From contig JABXHO010000044.1 in the NCBI GenBank assembly GCA_013373595.1, positions 1 through 64,000 of the forward strand: DNA of 64,000 nucleotides, read 5' to 3'. The translations under genes and the position numbers were made by a program. Under the pieces are notes generated by a model. That model was not told the origin of the DNA, made no database searches, and was given only the letters and a program-made list of their open reading frames with translations. Positions 33,605 through 42,841 of this stretch are shown in pieces; positions within the stretch are counted from its first letter, which is position 1, and every line of letters begins with the position of its first letter. This stretch comes from Flavobacteriales bacterium (GTDB lineage Bacteria > Bacteroidota > Bacteroidia > Flavobacteriales_D > Crocinitomicaceae).

Positions 33605-36082
33605 ATGAAGAACGCTTTAAACAGAGCCATACACAAAAAAGAAATGCATCAGCTATTTAGAAAACAGGTACCATTGGTTAGATCTACAGGTATTTTTGCA
33701 TTGTTCGCACTTATTTCACTTTCCTCTCTTGGTCAGAATAGAACAATTTCGGGTTACGTAACAGATAAATCCTCAGGTGAAGCGCTTTACCTCGCGCGAG
33801 TATACGATACGCTAAGCAGAACGGGAACTGTTACGAATGAATATGGATTTTACAGTCTTACAATTCCGGAAAGTGATGCTTTCTTACGAGTAAGTTACTT
33901 GGGGCTCAACACGAAATATGTAGCTGTTCCCGTAGGGAAAAATGAATTAGATATTCCATTAGAAAGTCCAGATTTACAAGACATTGAAGGAGTGAAGGTG
34001 AGCGCAGAAAGCTTAAGGAAATCTACGGAAGAAACAAATTCAGGAACGCTCGAACTTTCCTTGGATAAAGTGGAGAAATTACCCGTTTTTATGGGAGAAA
34101 AGGACGTGGTAAAAACCTTGCAATTGATGCCGGGTGTTAGTTCTGGCGGTGAAGGATCAAGTGGATTGTATGTTCGCGGTGGAGGACCCGATCAAAATTT
34201 GATCTTACTCGATGGAGTGCCCGTGTACAATGCATCACATCTCTTTGGTTTTTTCTCCGTATTCAACAATGATGCGCTTTCAAAAGTGACGATGATAAAG
34301 GGTGGCTTTCCTGCGCGATATGGTGGTAGAACTTCTTCTGTTCTCGATATGAGAATGAAGGAAGGGAACATGAAAAAGTACAATGTTGAAGGGTCAGTCG
34401 GACTTATTTCAAGTAAACTATTGGTGGAAGGTCCCATAAAGAAGGATAAAACCGCTTTCATTGTGAGTGCACGACGAACGTATGCAGACCTTTTGGTCAA
34501 ACCGTTTATTGCAAAACGTCCGAATCGTGGCGGTTATTACTTCTACGACCTCAATGCGAAAATACATCACAAAATCAACAACAAACATCATCTCTATCTA
34601 AGTGGATATTTTGGTCAAGACAAAGCGAAATTCATCAATGAATACGAATATACCGTGGACGATCTGGGGAACAACAAAATCTACGATGGACGAGATGAAA
34701 GTGGTCTACAATGGGGAAATGCGATTGGAGCGTTTCGATGGAACTATAGGATTGCACCAAAGTTGTTCATGAATACAACAGCTACGTTTTCTCGATACAA
34801 ATTCAACATTGGAGCCGAGGAAGACGTAACCGTTTCCGATGCATCAGGAACGAGTAATTCACTTACGAAGATTGACTATTTCTCTGATATCGAAGATTGG
34901 TCTGGGAAATCAGATTTCACCTATATTCCGAATGCACGACACTACATTAAATTCGGGGTGGGAAATGTCTACCACACCTTCAGACCAGGAGTATTTTCGT
35001 TCAAGTCGCAACTGGGTGATAGCACAAGCGACTTCACACCAAATAGCGCGACAATTCAATATGCCAATGAAGCTTCCGCCTATGTCGAAAATGATCACAA
35101 AATCACCGAATGGTTGAAAATTAACTACGGACTTCATTTTAGTGCTTTTTTCGTAAAGGAGAAAACATATACCTCTCTGCAGCCACGACTTTCAGGGAAT
35201 GCCGTCGTATCAGACAATAGTAGCATTAAGTTCTCCTACGCACGAACGGCTCAGTTCATTCACTTGCTCTCAAATACAGGAGTTGGATTACCAACCGATT
35301 TGTGGGTGCCAGCGACTAAAAACGTCGGGCCAATTATTGCCGATCAAGTGAGTTTGGGCTACAATCATCTTTTTCATGAGCGCAAATACAATTTAGTGGT
35401 AGAAGGCTACTACAAAACCATGGACAATCTAATTCAGTACAAAGAAGGAGTGAGTTTTATCGGAAGCAGCTCCAACTGGGAAGATAAAGTAGAGATTGGT
35501 AGAGGATGGTCGTATGGAGGAGAAGTTTTCCTCGAGAAGAAAAAAGGAGCGCTAACAGGTTGGTTGGGTTATACCTTGAGTTGGACAGAACGGCAATTTG
35601 ACAACATCAATGGAGGAGAAAAATTCCCATATACTTACGATAGACGACACGATTTAAGTATCGCAGCAACGTACGAATTGAATAAAAAATGGGACTTCGG
35701 AGTCGTGTTTGTTGCGAGTACAGGTAGAGCTGTTTCACTTCCAAGTCAACAGTATGGAGTAGCACAAAATCCAATTTTGACAAACAACATTGGGTTCGGA
35801 CAGGTGAACTATTTGTCATCAGTAAATGGCTACCGAATGCCTGCGTACCATCGATTGGATATCGGCGCGAACTATCACAAACAAACCAAATGGGGAGAAA
35901 GCACCTGGTCTTTTTCCATCTACAATGTATACAGTCGTCAAAACGCATTTTACATTTACATCGGCACAAGTGATTTGGGCAGTCCAGCATTGAAACAAGT
36001 AGCACTCTTTCCAATTATTCCATCTGTGAGTTGGAAATTCAAATTAACGCACCTAAACGATAAACATGAAAGCAAAAAGTAA
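33605..36082 (+). CDS. TonB-dependent receptor paired with a DUF4249 lipoprotein
   Basis: This 825-residue outer-membrane receptor has a hydrophobic signal segment ending SLSSLGQ. A CarboxypepD_reg domain (TISGYVTDKSSGEALYLARVYD) is followed by a plug with LDGVPVYNASHLFGFFSVFN and IKGGFPARYGGRTSSVLDMR, then a barrel. Its C-terminal end overlaps the next gene by 17 bases. The frame opens at a GTG at 33560; ATGs at 33605 (chosen) and 33644 are both plausible, and the signal is long from either. Receptors of this kind with DUF4249 partners are a Bacteroidota pattern distinct from SusC/SusD. The substrate is unknown. The overlap implies translational coupling. Confidence 0.9.
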   Translation: MKNALNRAIHKKEMHQLFRKQVPLVRSTGIFALFALISLSSLGQNRTISGYVTDKSSGEALYLARVYDTLSRTGTVTNEYGFYSLTIPESDAFLRVSYLGLNTKYVAVPVGKNELDIPLESPDLQDIEGVKVSAESLRKSTEETNSGTLELSLDKVEKLPVFMGEKDVVKTLQLMPGVSSGGEGSSGLYVRGGGPDQNLILLDGVPVYNASHLFGFFSVFNNDALSKVTMIKGGFPARYGGRTSSVLDMRMKEGNMKKYNVEGSVGLISSKLLVEGPIKKDKTAFIVSARRTYADLLVKPFIAKRPNRGGYYFYDLNAKIHHKINNKHHLYLSGYFGQDKAKFINEYEYTVDDLGNNKIYDGRDESGLQWGNAIGAFRWNYRIAPKLFMNTTATFSRYKFNIGAEEDVTVSDASGTSNSLTKIDYFSDIEDWSGKSDFTYIPNARHYIKFGVGNVYHTFRPGVFSFKSQLGDSTSDFTPNSATIQYANEASAYVENDHKITEWLKINYGLHFSAFFVKEKTYTSLQPRLSGNAVVSDNSSIKFSYARTAQFIHLLSNTGVGLPTDLWVPATKNVGPIIADQVSLGYNHLFHERKYNLVVEGYYKTMDNLIQYKEGVSFIGSSSNWEDKVEIGRGWSYGGEVFLEKKKGALTGWLGYTLSWTERQFDNINGGEKFPYTYDRRHDLSIAATYELNKKWDFGVVFVASTGRAVSLPSQQYGVAQNPILTNNIGFGQVNYLSSVNGYRMPAYHRLDIGANYHKQTKWGESTWSFSIYNVYSRQNAFYIYIGTSDLGSPALKQVALFPIIPSVSWKFKLTHLNDKHESKK

Positions 36083-36929
36083 ATACATAGTATTCTTCTT
36101 CTTATTATTGGGTACTCTTTGGTCATGCGAAAAGGAAATTCCTTACAAAGGAGATGATTCAGATAGCTTACTCGTGGTGAATCAGATTATTGAGAAAGAT
36201 TCAACCTTCTCGGTAGGCATTGAACGAAGCCGATTCTTTTTAGAGAGCTACATGTCGAATACCTTCTTGGATGATGCTGTGGTTACCATCAAAAATACAA
36301 CAACGGGTGCATCAGAAACACAGTCCGCAGGAAACAATGGTCAATATATCTTTGCGATGACTGCACAAGAAGGACATTCCTACGAAATAACGGCAAGCCA
36401 TAGTAGCTATCCTACGGCAATAGGAAGCACGGTGATTCCAACAAGTGTTCCTCTTATTTCTGTCGATACGCTTTCTTATGACGACGAGAACATGCAGAAA
36501 ACAATGCAAGCAAAACTCAAGTGGAACGACCCCGTTGGAAAGAATTATTACATCATCGCTATAAAATCCAATACGCTTTTTCCAGAAGCAATGTTTCTCA
36601 ATTCAAGTGATGTATCCGTTGCAAATGGCGGCGTCAACTTAGATGGCAGCCCAACCTACGATTACTTTTTTGCCGTGAACGATGAAAGTTTTGAAGGTAC
36701 GCAAAAGGAGTTTACGTTGGAGTTTGATCACTACTTCTATGGAACAAGCGTGAAATATCAGTATCAATTGTACAATTGTACCGAAGATGCCTACAAATAT
36801 TTCGTTTCGGTGAATTTGAATCAAAATGCTGGATCTGGGCCGTTTGTGGAACCCGTTAAGGTGCATACGAACATTGAAGGAGGATACGGTATTTTTGGAG
36901 GGATCAATAAATTCCAGATTATTAAGTAG
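36066..36929 (+). CDS. DUF4249-family outer-membrane lipoprotein
   Basis: This 287-residue protein has lipobox LWSC (Cys21), followed by the family's usual opening CEKEIPYKGDDSDSLLVVNQ. The DUF4249 pattern includes a first sandwich with DDAVVTIKNTTTGAS, the GQYIFAMTAQEGHSYEITASHSSYPTAIGSTVIP block and the C-terminal FFGGINKFQI-like strand (here GIFGGINKFQI). Its start lies within the last codons of the TonB receptor, so it should be translated together with it. It probably sits on the outer face of the receptor or in the periplasm as a substrate-handling partner, by analogy with SusD but without sequence similarity to it. The function is not established. Confidence 0.85.
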   Translation: MKAKSKYIVFFFLLLGTLWSCEKEIPYKGDDSDSLLVVNQIIEKDSTFSVGIERSRFFLESYMSNTFLDDAVVTIKNTTTGASETQSAGNNGQYIFAMTAQEGHSYEITASHSSYPTAIGSTVIPTSVPLISVDTLSYDDENMQKTMQAKLKWNDPVGKNYYIIAIKSNTLFPEAMFLNSSDVSVANGGVNLDGSPTYDYFFAVNDESFEGTQKEFTLEFDHYFYGTSVKYQYQLYNCTEDAYKYFVSVNLNQNAGSGPFVEPVKVHTNIEGGYGIFGGINKFQIIK

Positions 36930-36989
36930 CATCATTCCAAGGAATGAATATCTACGTCATTCCAATAGGTCAATCCCTACCAATTCATT

Positions 36990-36997
36990 AACTTTGT
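36990..36997 (+). promoter_or_regulatory. -7 box upstream of ileS
   Basis: TAACTTTG matches TAnnTTTG and ends 20 bases before the ATG at 37018. It supports that start over the longer open frame. A perfect 7+7 palindrome TCATTCC-AA-GGAATGA (36932-36947) lies upstream, just past the DUF4249 stop. Confidence 0.5.
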
Positions 36998-37017
36998 GCC
37001 TTCAAAACACCGAGAAA

Positions 37018-40000
37018 ATGAGTCAAACTGACGTAGTTAAATATCCTACATACAGCGGATTGAACTTGCCGAATGTGGCAAGCCGCGTTTTGGAACAATG
37101 GGAACGCGAGCGCGTTTTTGAGCAATCCGTTGAGAAACGTGAAGGCGAAAAACCGTTTATTTTCTTCGAAGGACCGCCCTCTGCAAACGGACTTCCTGGA
37201 ATTCACCACGCAATGGGACGCTCCATTAAGGATATTTTTTGTCGCTACAAAACACTCAAAGGCTTTCAAGTAAAACGGAAAGCAGGATGGGATACACACG
37301 GACTTCCTGTTGAGTTAGGCGTGGAGAAAGAACTCGGAATTACAAAAGAAGACATCGGGAAGAAAATTTCCGTTGAAGAATATAATGCTGCTTGTAAAAA
37401 GGCAGTAATGAAATACACGGACATCTGGAACGACCTCACACAAAAAATGGGGTACTGGGTGGACATGGACGATCCATACATCACGTACGAATCCAAATAC
37501 ATGGAATCGGTTTGGTGGTTGTTGGGTCAGCTGTACGACAAAGGATTGATGTACAAAGGATACACCATCCAACCGTACTCGCCAAAGGCAGGAACAGGAT
37601 TGTCGTCGCACGAAATTAACCAGCCAGGATGTTACCGAGATGTAACAGATACAACGGTTGTGGCACAATTCAAATTAGCGGAAGGGCAAACACTTCCATC
37701 CCGTTTGCTGAACGGAGCCAGTGAAAAAGGGGCACTGAGCGAAGTCGAAGTGCATTTTCTGGCATGGACAACCACTCCTTGGACGCTTCCTTCAAACACA
37801 GCGTTGACAGTTGGACCGAAAATTGAGTACGTCCTAGCGAAAACATTCAACCAATATACCTTCGAGCCAATGCACGTAGTGTTGGCGAAAAACTTGGTCG
37901 GATACCAATTCAAAAAGCCTTACGTATTGGCCGAATCGGATGAAGATTTCGCGAATTACAAGGCTGGAGACAAAAAGATTCCTTACACAATTGTGGGTGA
38001 ATGCCTTGGAGCTGATCTCGCAGGATTGAAATACGAACAATTGTTGCCTTACGCGCTTCCAATGGAAGATGCAGACAAAGCATTCCAAGTAATCGTGGGT
38101 GATTTCGTAACCACAGAAGACGGTACGGGAATCGTGCACACGGCGCCAACTTTCGGTGCGGATGATGCCAAAGTAGCCAAAGATGCTGGTGTCCCAGGAC
38201 TCTTGGTGAAAGACGAAAACGGAAATGCTGTTCCATTGGTGGATTTGCAAGGTCGTTTCCGCCCAGAAATGGGTGAATTTGCGGGAATGTATGTCAAGAA
38301 TGAATACTATACCGAAGGTGAAGCGCCTGAGAAATCAGCAGACATCCAATTGGCGATCAAATTAAAGACGGAAAACAAAGCATTCCGCGTAGAGAAATAT
38401 GTCCACAGTTACCCACATTGTTGGAGAACGGACAAACCTGTTTTGTACTATCCACTCGACTCGTGGTTCATCAAAGTAACTGATAAGCGCGATCGCATGA
38501 TGGAATTGAACGATACCATCAACTGGAAACCCGAATCAACTGGAACTGGACGTTTTGGTAAATGGCTCGAAAATGCCAACGATTGGAACTTATCTCGATC
38601 GAGATATTGGGGAATTCCAATTCCAATCTGGCGCACGGAAGAGGGAGATGAACAAATTTGCATTTCATCTGCAGAGCAATTGAAAGCGGAATGCGAAAAA
38701 GCAGTTTCAGCTGGTTTGATGGACAAAAATCCATTGGCTGATTTCGTAGTAGGCGATATGTCCGACGAAAACTACGCGAAAGTAGATTTCCATAAAAACT
38801 ACATGGATGAGGTAATTCTCGTTTCTGATTCTGGAAAGCCGATGAAGCGCGAGGCAGATTTGATCGACGTTTGGTTCGATTCAGGTTCGATGCCGTACGC
38901 GCAGTGGCACTACCCATTCGAGAACAAAGAATTGATCGAAAACCGTGAAGGGTATCCTGCCGATTTCATTGCGGAAGGTGTCGATCAAACACGTGGTTGG
39001 TTCTATACATTGCACGCGATTGCAACGATGGTCTTCGATTCTGTAGCCTACAAAAACGTCGTTTCGAATGGACTCGTTTTGGATAAGAACGGACAAAAAA
39101 TGTCGAAGCGTTTGGGCAACGGTGTTGATCCTTTCGAAACATTGAACAAGTACGGTGCAGACGCTACGCGTTGGTACATGATCACAAATGCGCAACCATG
39201 GGACAACCTCAAGTTTGATGTTGATGGAATTGCAGAAGTACAGCGTAAATTCTTCGGAACATTGTACAACACGTATTCGTTCTTTGCGCTTTATGCGAAC
39301 ATCGATGGATTTGATGCTGCGCAACATACAACAGACTACAAGACGGAAATCGACCGTTGGGTATTGTCGAAATTGAACTCACTTGTTGCAGACGTAGATG
39401 AAGCATTTGCTTCGTACGAACCAACAAAAGCAGGGCGATTGATTCAGGAATTTGTAGGAGATCACCTTTCGAACTGGTACGTTCGTTTGTGTAGAAAACG
39501 TTTCTGGGTGGGTGACATGACGGAAGATAAAATGGCGGCATATCAAACGCTTCATACCTGTTTGAATACGATTGCAATCATTAGCTCACCGATCGCGCCG
39601 TTCTACATGGATCAATTGTACCAAGATTTAAACGGAACAACGGAGTCGGTTCACTTGGCAGATTATCCAGCGGTGAATTCAAACTTGATCAACAAAGAAC
39701 TGGAAGAGCAAATGCAAATTGCGCAACGAACTTCTTCAATGGTTCTCGGATTGAGAAAGAAAGAGAACTTGCGTGTACGTCAGCCTTTGCAAAAAATCAT
39801 GGTGCCTGCGTTGGATGAAACTTTTGCTGCGAATTTAATGCACGTGAAGGAATTGATTTTAGCTGAAGTGAACGTGAAGGAACTCGAATTACTCGGAAAA
39901 GACAACGATGTATTGGTGAAATCAATCAAGCCAAACTTCAAAACAATCGGACCGAAATACGGAAAGCAAATGAAATCCATTGCGGCAATGGTGAGAGGTT

Positions 40001-40440
40001 TCTCTGGCGATGATATTGCAACCATTGAAGCGAACAACGGATGGAGTGGAGAAGTAGACGGCGTAGCTGTTGAACTCGACTTGAATGATTTCGAAATTGC
40101 GGCACAAGATATCCCAGGATGGACAGTAAGTTCTGATGGAAACTTAACGGTTGCATTGGATGTTACCTTGACCGACGAATTGAAGTCCGAAGGAATCGCT
40201 CGTGAGTTGGTGAACAGAGTTCAAAACTTGCGTAAAGATTCAGGATTGGAAGTAACGGATCGAATCTTACTCAAAGTAGACACAAACGAATTGATTCAAA
40301 ACGCAATTGAAGCAAACAAAGAATACGTTTGCAACGAAGTATTAGCGAACGATGTTCAGTTTGAGTCGCTAGATGGCGATGCTTTGGTAACGGATTTGGT
40401 AGAAGCGGAAGACGCGAAGATCGGATTGGTAAAAGCATAG
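37018..40440 (+). CDS. ileS: Isoleucine--tRNA ligase
   Basis: It charges tRNA-Ile with isoleucine in the cytoplasm. From the ATG at 37018 the protein has 1,140 residues, the large form usual for Bacteroidota. The HIGH-type motif is PSANGLPGIHHAMGR (about residues 60-74), and KMSKRLGNGVDP (the KMSKS loop) is near residue 700. The editing domain lies between, with WTTTPWTLPSNTAL and GTGIVHTAPTFGADD. The C-terminal anticodon-binding and zinc-free tail follows, with RVQNLRKDSGLEVTDRI. An open frame continues 64 codons upstream, but that text overlaps DUF4249 and is not IleS-like. The -7 box at 36990 supports the chosen start. A long GC-rich terminator follows. Confidence 0.97.
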   Translation: MSQTDVVKYPTYSGLNLPNVASRVLEQWERERVFEQSVEKREGEKPFIFFEGPPSANGLPGIHHAMGRSIKDIFCRYKTLKGFQVKRKAGWDTHGLPVELGVEKELGITKEDIGKKISVEEYNAACKKAVMKYTDIWNDLTQKMGYWVDMDDPYITYESKYMESVWWLLGQLYDKGLMYKGYTIQPYSPKAGTGLSSHEINQPGCYRDVTDTTVVAQFKLAEGQTLPSRLLNGASEKGALSEVEVHFLAWTTTPWTLPSNTALTVGPKIEYVLAKTFNQYTFEPMHVVLAKNLVGYQFKKPYVLAESDEDFANYKAGDKKIPYTIVGECLGADLAGLKYEQLLPYALPMEDADKAFQVIVGDFVTTEDGTGIVHTAPTFGADDAKVAKDAGVPGLLVKDENGNAVPLVDLQGRFRPEMGEFAGMYVKNEYYTEGEAPEKSADIQLAIKLKTENKAFRVEKYVHSYPHCWRTDKPVLYYPLDSWFIKVTDKRDRMMELNDTINWKPESTGTGRFGKWLENANDWNLSRSRYWGIPIPIWRTEEGDEQICISSAEQLKAECEKAVSAGLMDKNPLADFVVGDMSDENYAKVDFHKNYMDEVILVSDSGKPMKREADLIDVWFDSGSMPYAQWHYPFENKELIENREGYPADFIAEGVDQTRGWFYTLHAIATMVFDSVAYKNVVSNGLVLDKNGQKMSKRLGNGVDPFETLNKYGADATRWYMITNAQPWDNLKFDVDGIAEVQRKFFGTLYNTYSFFALYANIDGFDAAQHTTDYKTEIDRWVLSKLNSLVADVDEAFASYEPTKAGRLIQEFVGDHLSNWYVRLCRKRFWVGDMTEDKMAAYQTLHTCLNTIAIISSPIAPFYMDQLYQDLNGTTESVHLADYPAVNSNLINKELEEQMQIAQRTSSMVLGLRKKENLRVRQPLQKIMVPALDETFAANLMHVKELILAEVNVKELELLGKDNDVLVKSIKPNFKTIGPKYGKQMKSIAAMVRGFSGDDIATIEANNGWSGEVDGVAVELDLNDFEIAAQDIPGWTVSSDGNLTVALDVTLTDELKSEGIARELVNRVQNLRKDSGLEVTDRILLKVDTNELIQNAIEANKEYVCNEVLANDVQFESLDGDALVTDLVEAEDAKIGLVKA

Positions 40441-40456
40441 TTATTGCAAAGAGATC

Positions 40457-40531
40457 GGGCTTCGGCTCCGCTCAGCCCTCGGTGTGATACAATAAAGTGC
40501 ACGCGGGCTGGGCGGAGCCGAAGCCCTTTTT
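40457..40531 (+). terminator. Long GC-rich hairpin terminator after ileS, also a likely dispersed repeat
   Basis: A 22-bp stem with one G-U pair joins 40457-40478 (GGGCTTCGGCTCCGC...) and 40505-40526 across a 26-base loop, and is followed by TTTTT. It is strikingly GC-rich against its surroundings. The arm text CTTCGGCTCCGCTCAGCC resembles intergenic palindromes found in many Bacteroidota, from memory. Confidence 0.8.
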
Positions 40532-40560
40532 GCATAAAGTGAATCACCATATTTAGCGCA

Positions 40561-41127
40561 ATGCCAACTCATAAAAACGATTATTCAAACTGGAGCCAAG
40601 AGGAAAAGGACTCATTTCGTCGTGCGAATAGAATTAAAGCAAGTTATCTTTTCACAAAAGGCACTTTTGGACAGAATCGTTACTTGATATTCATTTTCAG
40701 TTTGGTTGTGTTTGTCATTTCAGATGAGAAGGTAAATCAGAACACCATATTCTCATACTTTACGCTAGCTCAAGGAATCGCATTAATTCCATTCTATATA
40801 TTGGTTAAGCGGACTGATCATTACCAGCATTTAAGAAATGCTTTTATTGCGTATATGCTTATTTGGCTAATTGAAGTCGTCCTTTTCGGGTTTCCCAATG
40901 AACTTTTAGCGGCGTACAATACGATTCAAATTGGTGGAGGAAATACCATGAAGCCATCGATAAAGCTGTTGTATCGCGAAAAGAATGCAGATCGTGATGT
41001 TTACGAAATCTTTCCCTTCATCTATTCCGGAGTTAAGTTGTTTTTTGGAGGAGTGCTCTTTTTCAATTTTCGGGCCTATTGTCGTTGGGCGAAACTACCT
41101 GAATCGATGAAAGAAAGGGTGATGTAA
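40561..41127 (+). CDS. Membrane protein of unknown function
   Basis: This 188-residue protein is not recognised. The start is the ATG at 40561, just after the ileS terminator. It has a hydrophilic, charged N-terminus (NDYSNWSQEEKDSFRRANR) and four hydrophobic stretches (about 42-57, 70-85, 97-112 and 152-168), with a basic loop before the last one. The C-terminus is cytosolic-looking (AKLPESMKERVM). It is a single gene with 68 bases to the next, and there is no operon evidence. Confidence 0.55.
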   Translation: MPTHKNDYSNWSQEEKDSFRRANRIKASYLFTKGTFGQNRYLIFIFSLVVFVISDEKVNQNTIFSYFTLAQGIALIPFYILVKRTDHYQHLRNAFIAYMLIWLIEVVLFGFPNELLAAYNTIQIGGGNTMKPSIKLLYREKNADRDVYEIFPFIYSGVKLFFGGVLFFNFRAYCRWAKLPESMKERVM

Positions 41128-41195
41128 ACCTATTTCGGCTGTTCCCCAACCATTTCACAAATAGAGCCGTTTCATAATCGAGCTAACTTAACAAC

Positions 41196-42770
41196 ATGAA
41201 ACAACTTTTACTATTCATAGTGCTTATTTCGGCACTAAACCTATCAGCACAAGACACAACTTATACAATTGTTTACGAAAACGCAGAGTTCAATAGTACT
41301 AAACAGATTACTTCGGCGGTTGCTCTTGACGGAGGGTTGATCACTACCTCAAATCTTATCGGCCAGACTGGAGATGTCACACTTCTTCGTACACACCCTG
41401 ATGGATCAATTTTGTGGGAGAAGAGGTATAGTGGTTATGCTTCGCCTGAAGGGATATTTATTAATGATATCATTGCCACTTTTGATACATGCTATATAGC
41501 ATCAGGAATTCTGATGGATAACGGAGCAAATTACTACCCTTTCTGCATGAAAGTGGATGACGCCGGAACAGTAGTATGGGTGAAGTCTTTTGATTTTGCT
41601 ACGCCGATTTCGGGCAATTATGATGTCCTTATAGATCAGAACCCTTACGTCTATGAAACCAAAGATTCGTCGATTCTTATGGCTTGGCACCATTCAACGT
41701 ATGCGAGTTCAGGCACTGTTCCTGATCATCTTTGTATTTCAAAAATTGACTCAGATGGTAACCTTTTATTTGAGAATTCAATCGAAGTTGACAGTACCTT
41801 CTACGTTTCAGACGTCGTTGAAAACTACGATGAATCTATTTTTGTTTTGGGAAATACCGATATCCAAAATGGAAGTGGCTATGTGGTTCACTTAACTGAT
41901 TCCGGATTGTTTGATTGGGCGAAAAGATATGATGACGTTGAACTTGATGAAATCATTGTAGATTCCTCTGGTTTTGCCATTAGCTGGATGGATTGGGATC
42001 AGCAAGAATCAGGCATTATGAAGATGAGTTCTGGAGGGATTAATACCAAACGGATAGGGTTCAATCATTGGACGTATGATGTGAGTACGTCTTTTGATAG
42101 AAGAGACAACGGTAATTACCTGTTTTCTAAGCGAGGAGATAATTACGGAGGCGGATTATTTTTTGAGGTAAACGATACGTTAGAACTTGTGTCTTCTCAT
42201 GCGATTATGATGGTTATTCAAACCGTTCGAAGTATACCAAATTATGGAATGTATGCAATAGGATATGGTCCAATATATGGAGTTAAGACTGTTGGGAACG
42301 AAATTGGAGTAGTGCGTTTCGATTCGTTATTGGGGGTAGATGATGCTTGGTGTTCCTGGATAGAATCCATCAATTTAGACCAATATCCTATCATAAATGG
42401 GCAAACGGTTTACTTTGCAAATGCTGATTCAATTTCTACTACCTTAGGAACGATTGATGAACATTTCACTTCATCTGATTCTCAAGTGGGATGTGTTACC
42501 TTTTGGGGATCGGTTTCCGAAATTCCTGAAACATGGAATGAAACAGTTTCGCCGAACCCATCTTCTGGTCAATTCACCATCAATTGGAATGAACACCGCG
42601 ATGCCGAATTAGTTGTATACAACGCACTCGGCTCAAAAGTGTATCAAGCAAGGGCTAAAAATTCCTTTGTTGAGATCGATTTGAAATCAGAAAACGATGG
42701 CGTCTATTATTATCAACTAACAGATTCCAATGGAAGTCAATCTAAGGGAAAATTGGTATTGATGAAGTAG
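41196..42770 (+). CDS. T9SS-exported beta-propeller-like protein
   Basis: This 524-residue protein has a signal peptide (MKQLLLFIVLISALNLSAQ). The body (about 25-420) has repeated short segments of the form 'V..DGGLITTSN...DVTLLRTHPDGSILWEKRY' and 'FCMKVDDAGTVVWVKSF', typical of secreted T9SS proteins with a seven-blade or delta-60-type repeat architecture. The C-terminal T9SS sorting domain starts VSPNPSSGQFTI and ends KGKLVLMK. No catalytic residues are obvious. It is a single gene with a bidirectional terminator shared with the converging operon. The role at the cell surface is unknown. Confidence 0.75.
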   Translation: MKQLLLFIVLISALNLSAQDTTYTIVYENAEFNSTKQITSAVALDGGLITTSNLIGQTGDVTLLRTHPDGSILWEKRYSGYASPEGIFINDIIATFDTCYIASGILMDNGANYYPFCMKVDDAGTVVWVKSFDFATPISGNYDVLIDQNPYVYETKDSSILMAWHHSTYASSGTVPDHLCISKIDSDGNLLFENSIEVDSTFYVSDVVENYDESIFVLGNTDIQNGSGYVVHLTDSGLFDWAKRYDDVELDEIIVDSSGFAISWMDWDQQESGIMKMSSGGINTKRIGFNHWTYDVSTSFDRRDNGNYLFSKRGDNYGGGLFFEVNDTLELVSSHAIMMVIQTVRSIPNYGMYAIGYGPIYGVKTVGNEIGVVRFDSLLGVDDAWCSWIESINLDQYPIINGQTVYFANADSISTTLGTIDEHFTSSDSQVGCVTFWGSVSEIPETWNETVSPNPSSGQFTINWNEHRDAELVVYNALGSKVYQARAKNSFVEIDLKSENDGVYYYQLTDSNGSQSKGKLVLMK

Positions 42771-42796
42771 AGCAAAACGCAACTATATAGAAACAA

Positions 42797-42824
42797 AAAA
42801 CCCAGACAGAAATGTCTGGGTTTT
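42797..42824. terminator. Bidirectional terminator between converging genes
   Basis: AAAACCCAGACA (42797-42808), GAAA loop, TGTCTGGGTTTT (42813-42824): a perfect 12-bp stem. T-runs on both strands let it end the plus-strand gene before it and the minus-strand operon after it. Confidence 0.85.
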
Positions 42825-42841
42825 ATCGTTACAACAATCAA

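Noticed and set aside
36932-36947. TCATTCC-AA-GGAATGA palindrome as a terminator of the DUF4249 gene
   Set aside because: The two-base loop and lack of a T-run do not fit an intrinsic terminator; an operator is possible but unsupported.
36826-37017. 64-codon extension of ileS
   Set aside because: It overlaps the DUF4249 coding end and lies upstream of the -7 box at 36990.
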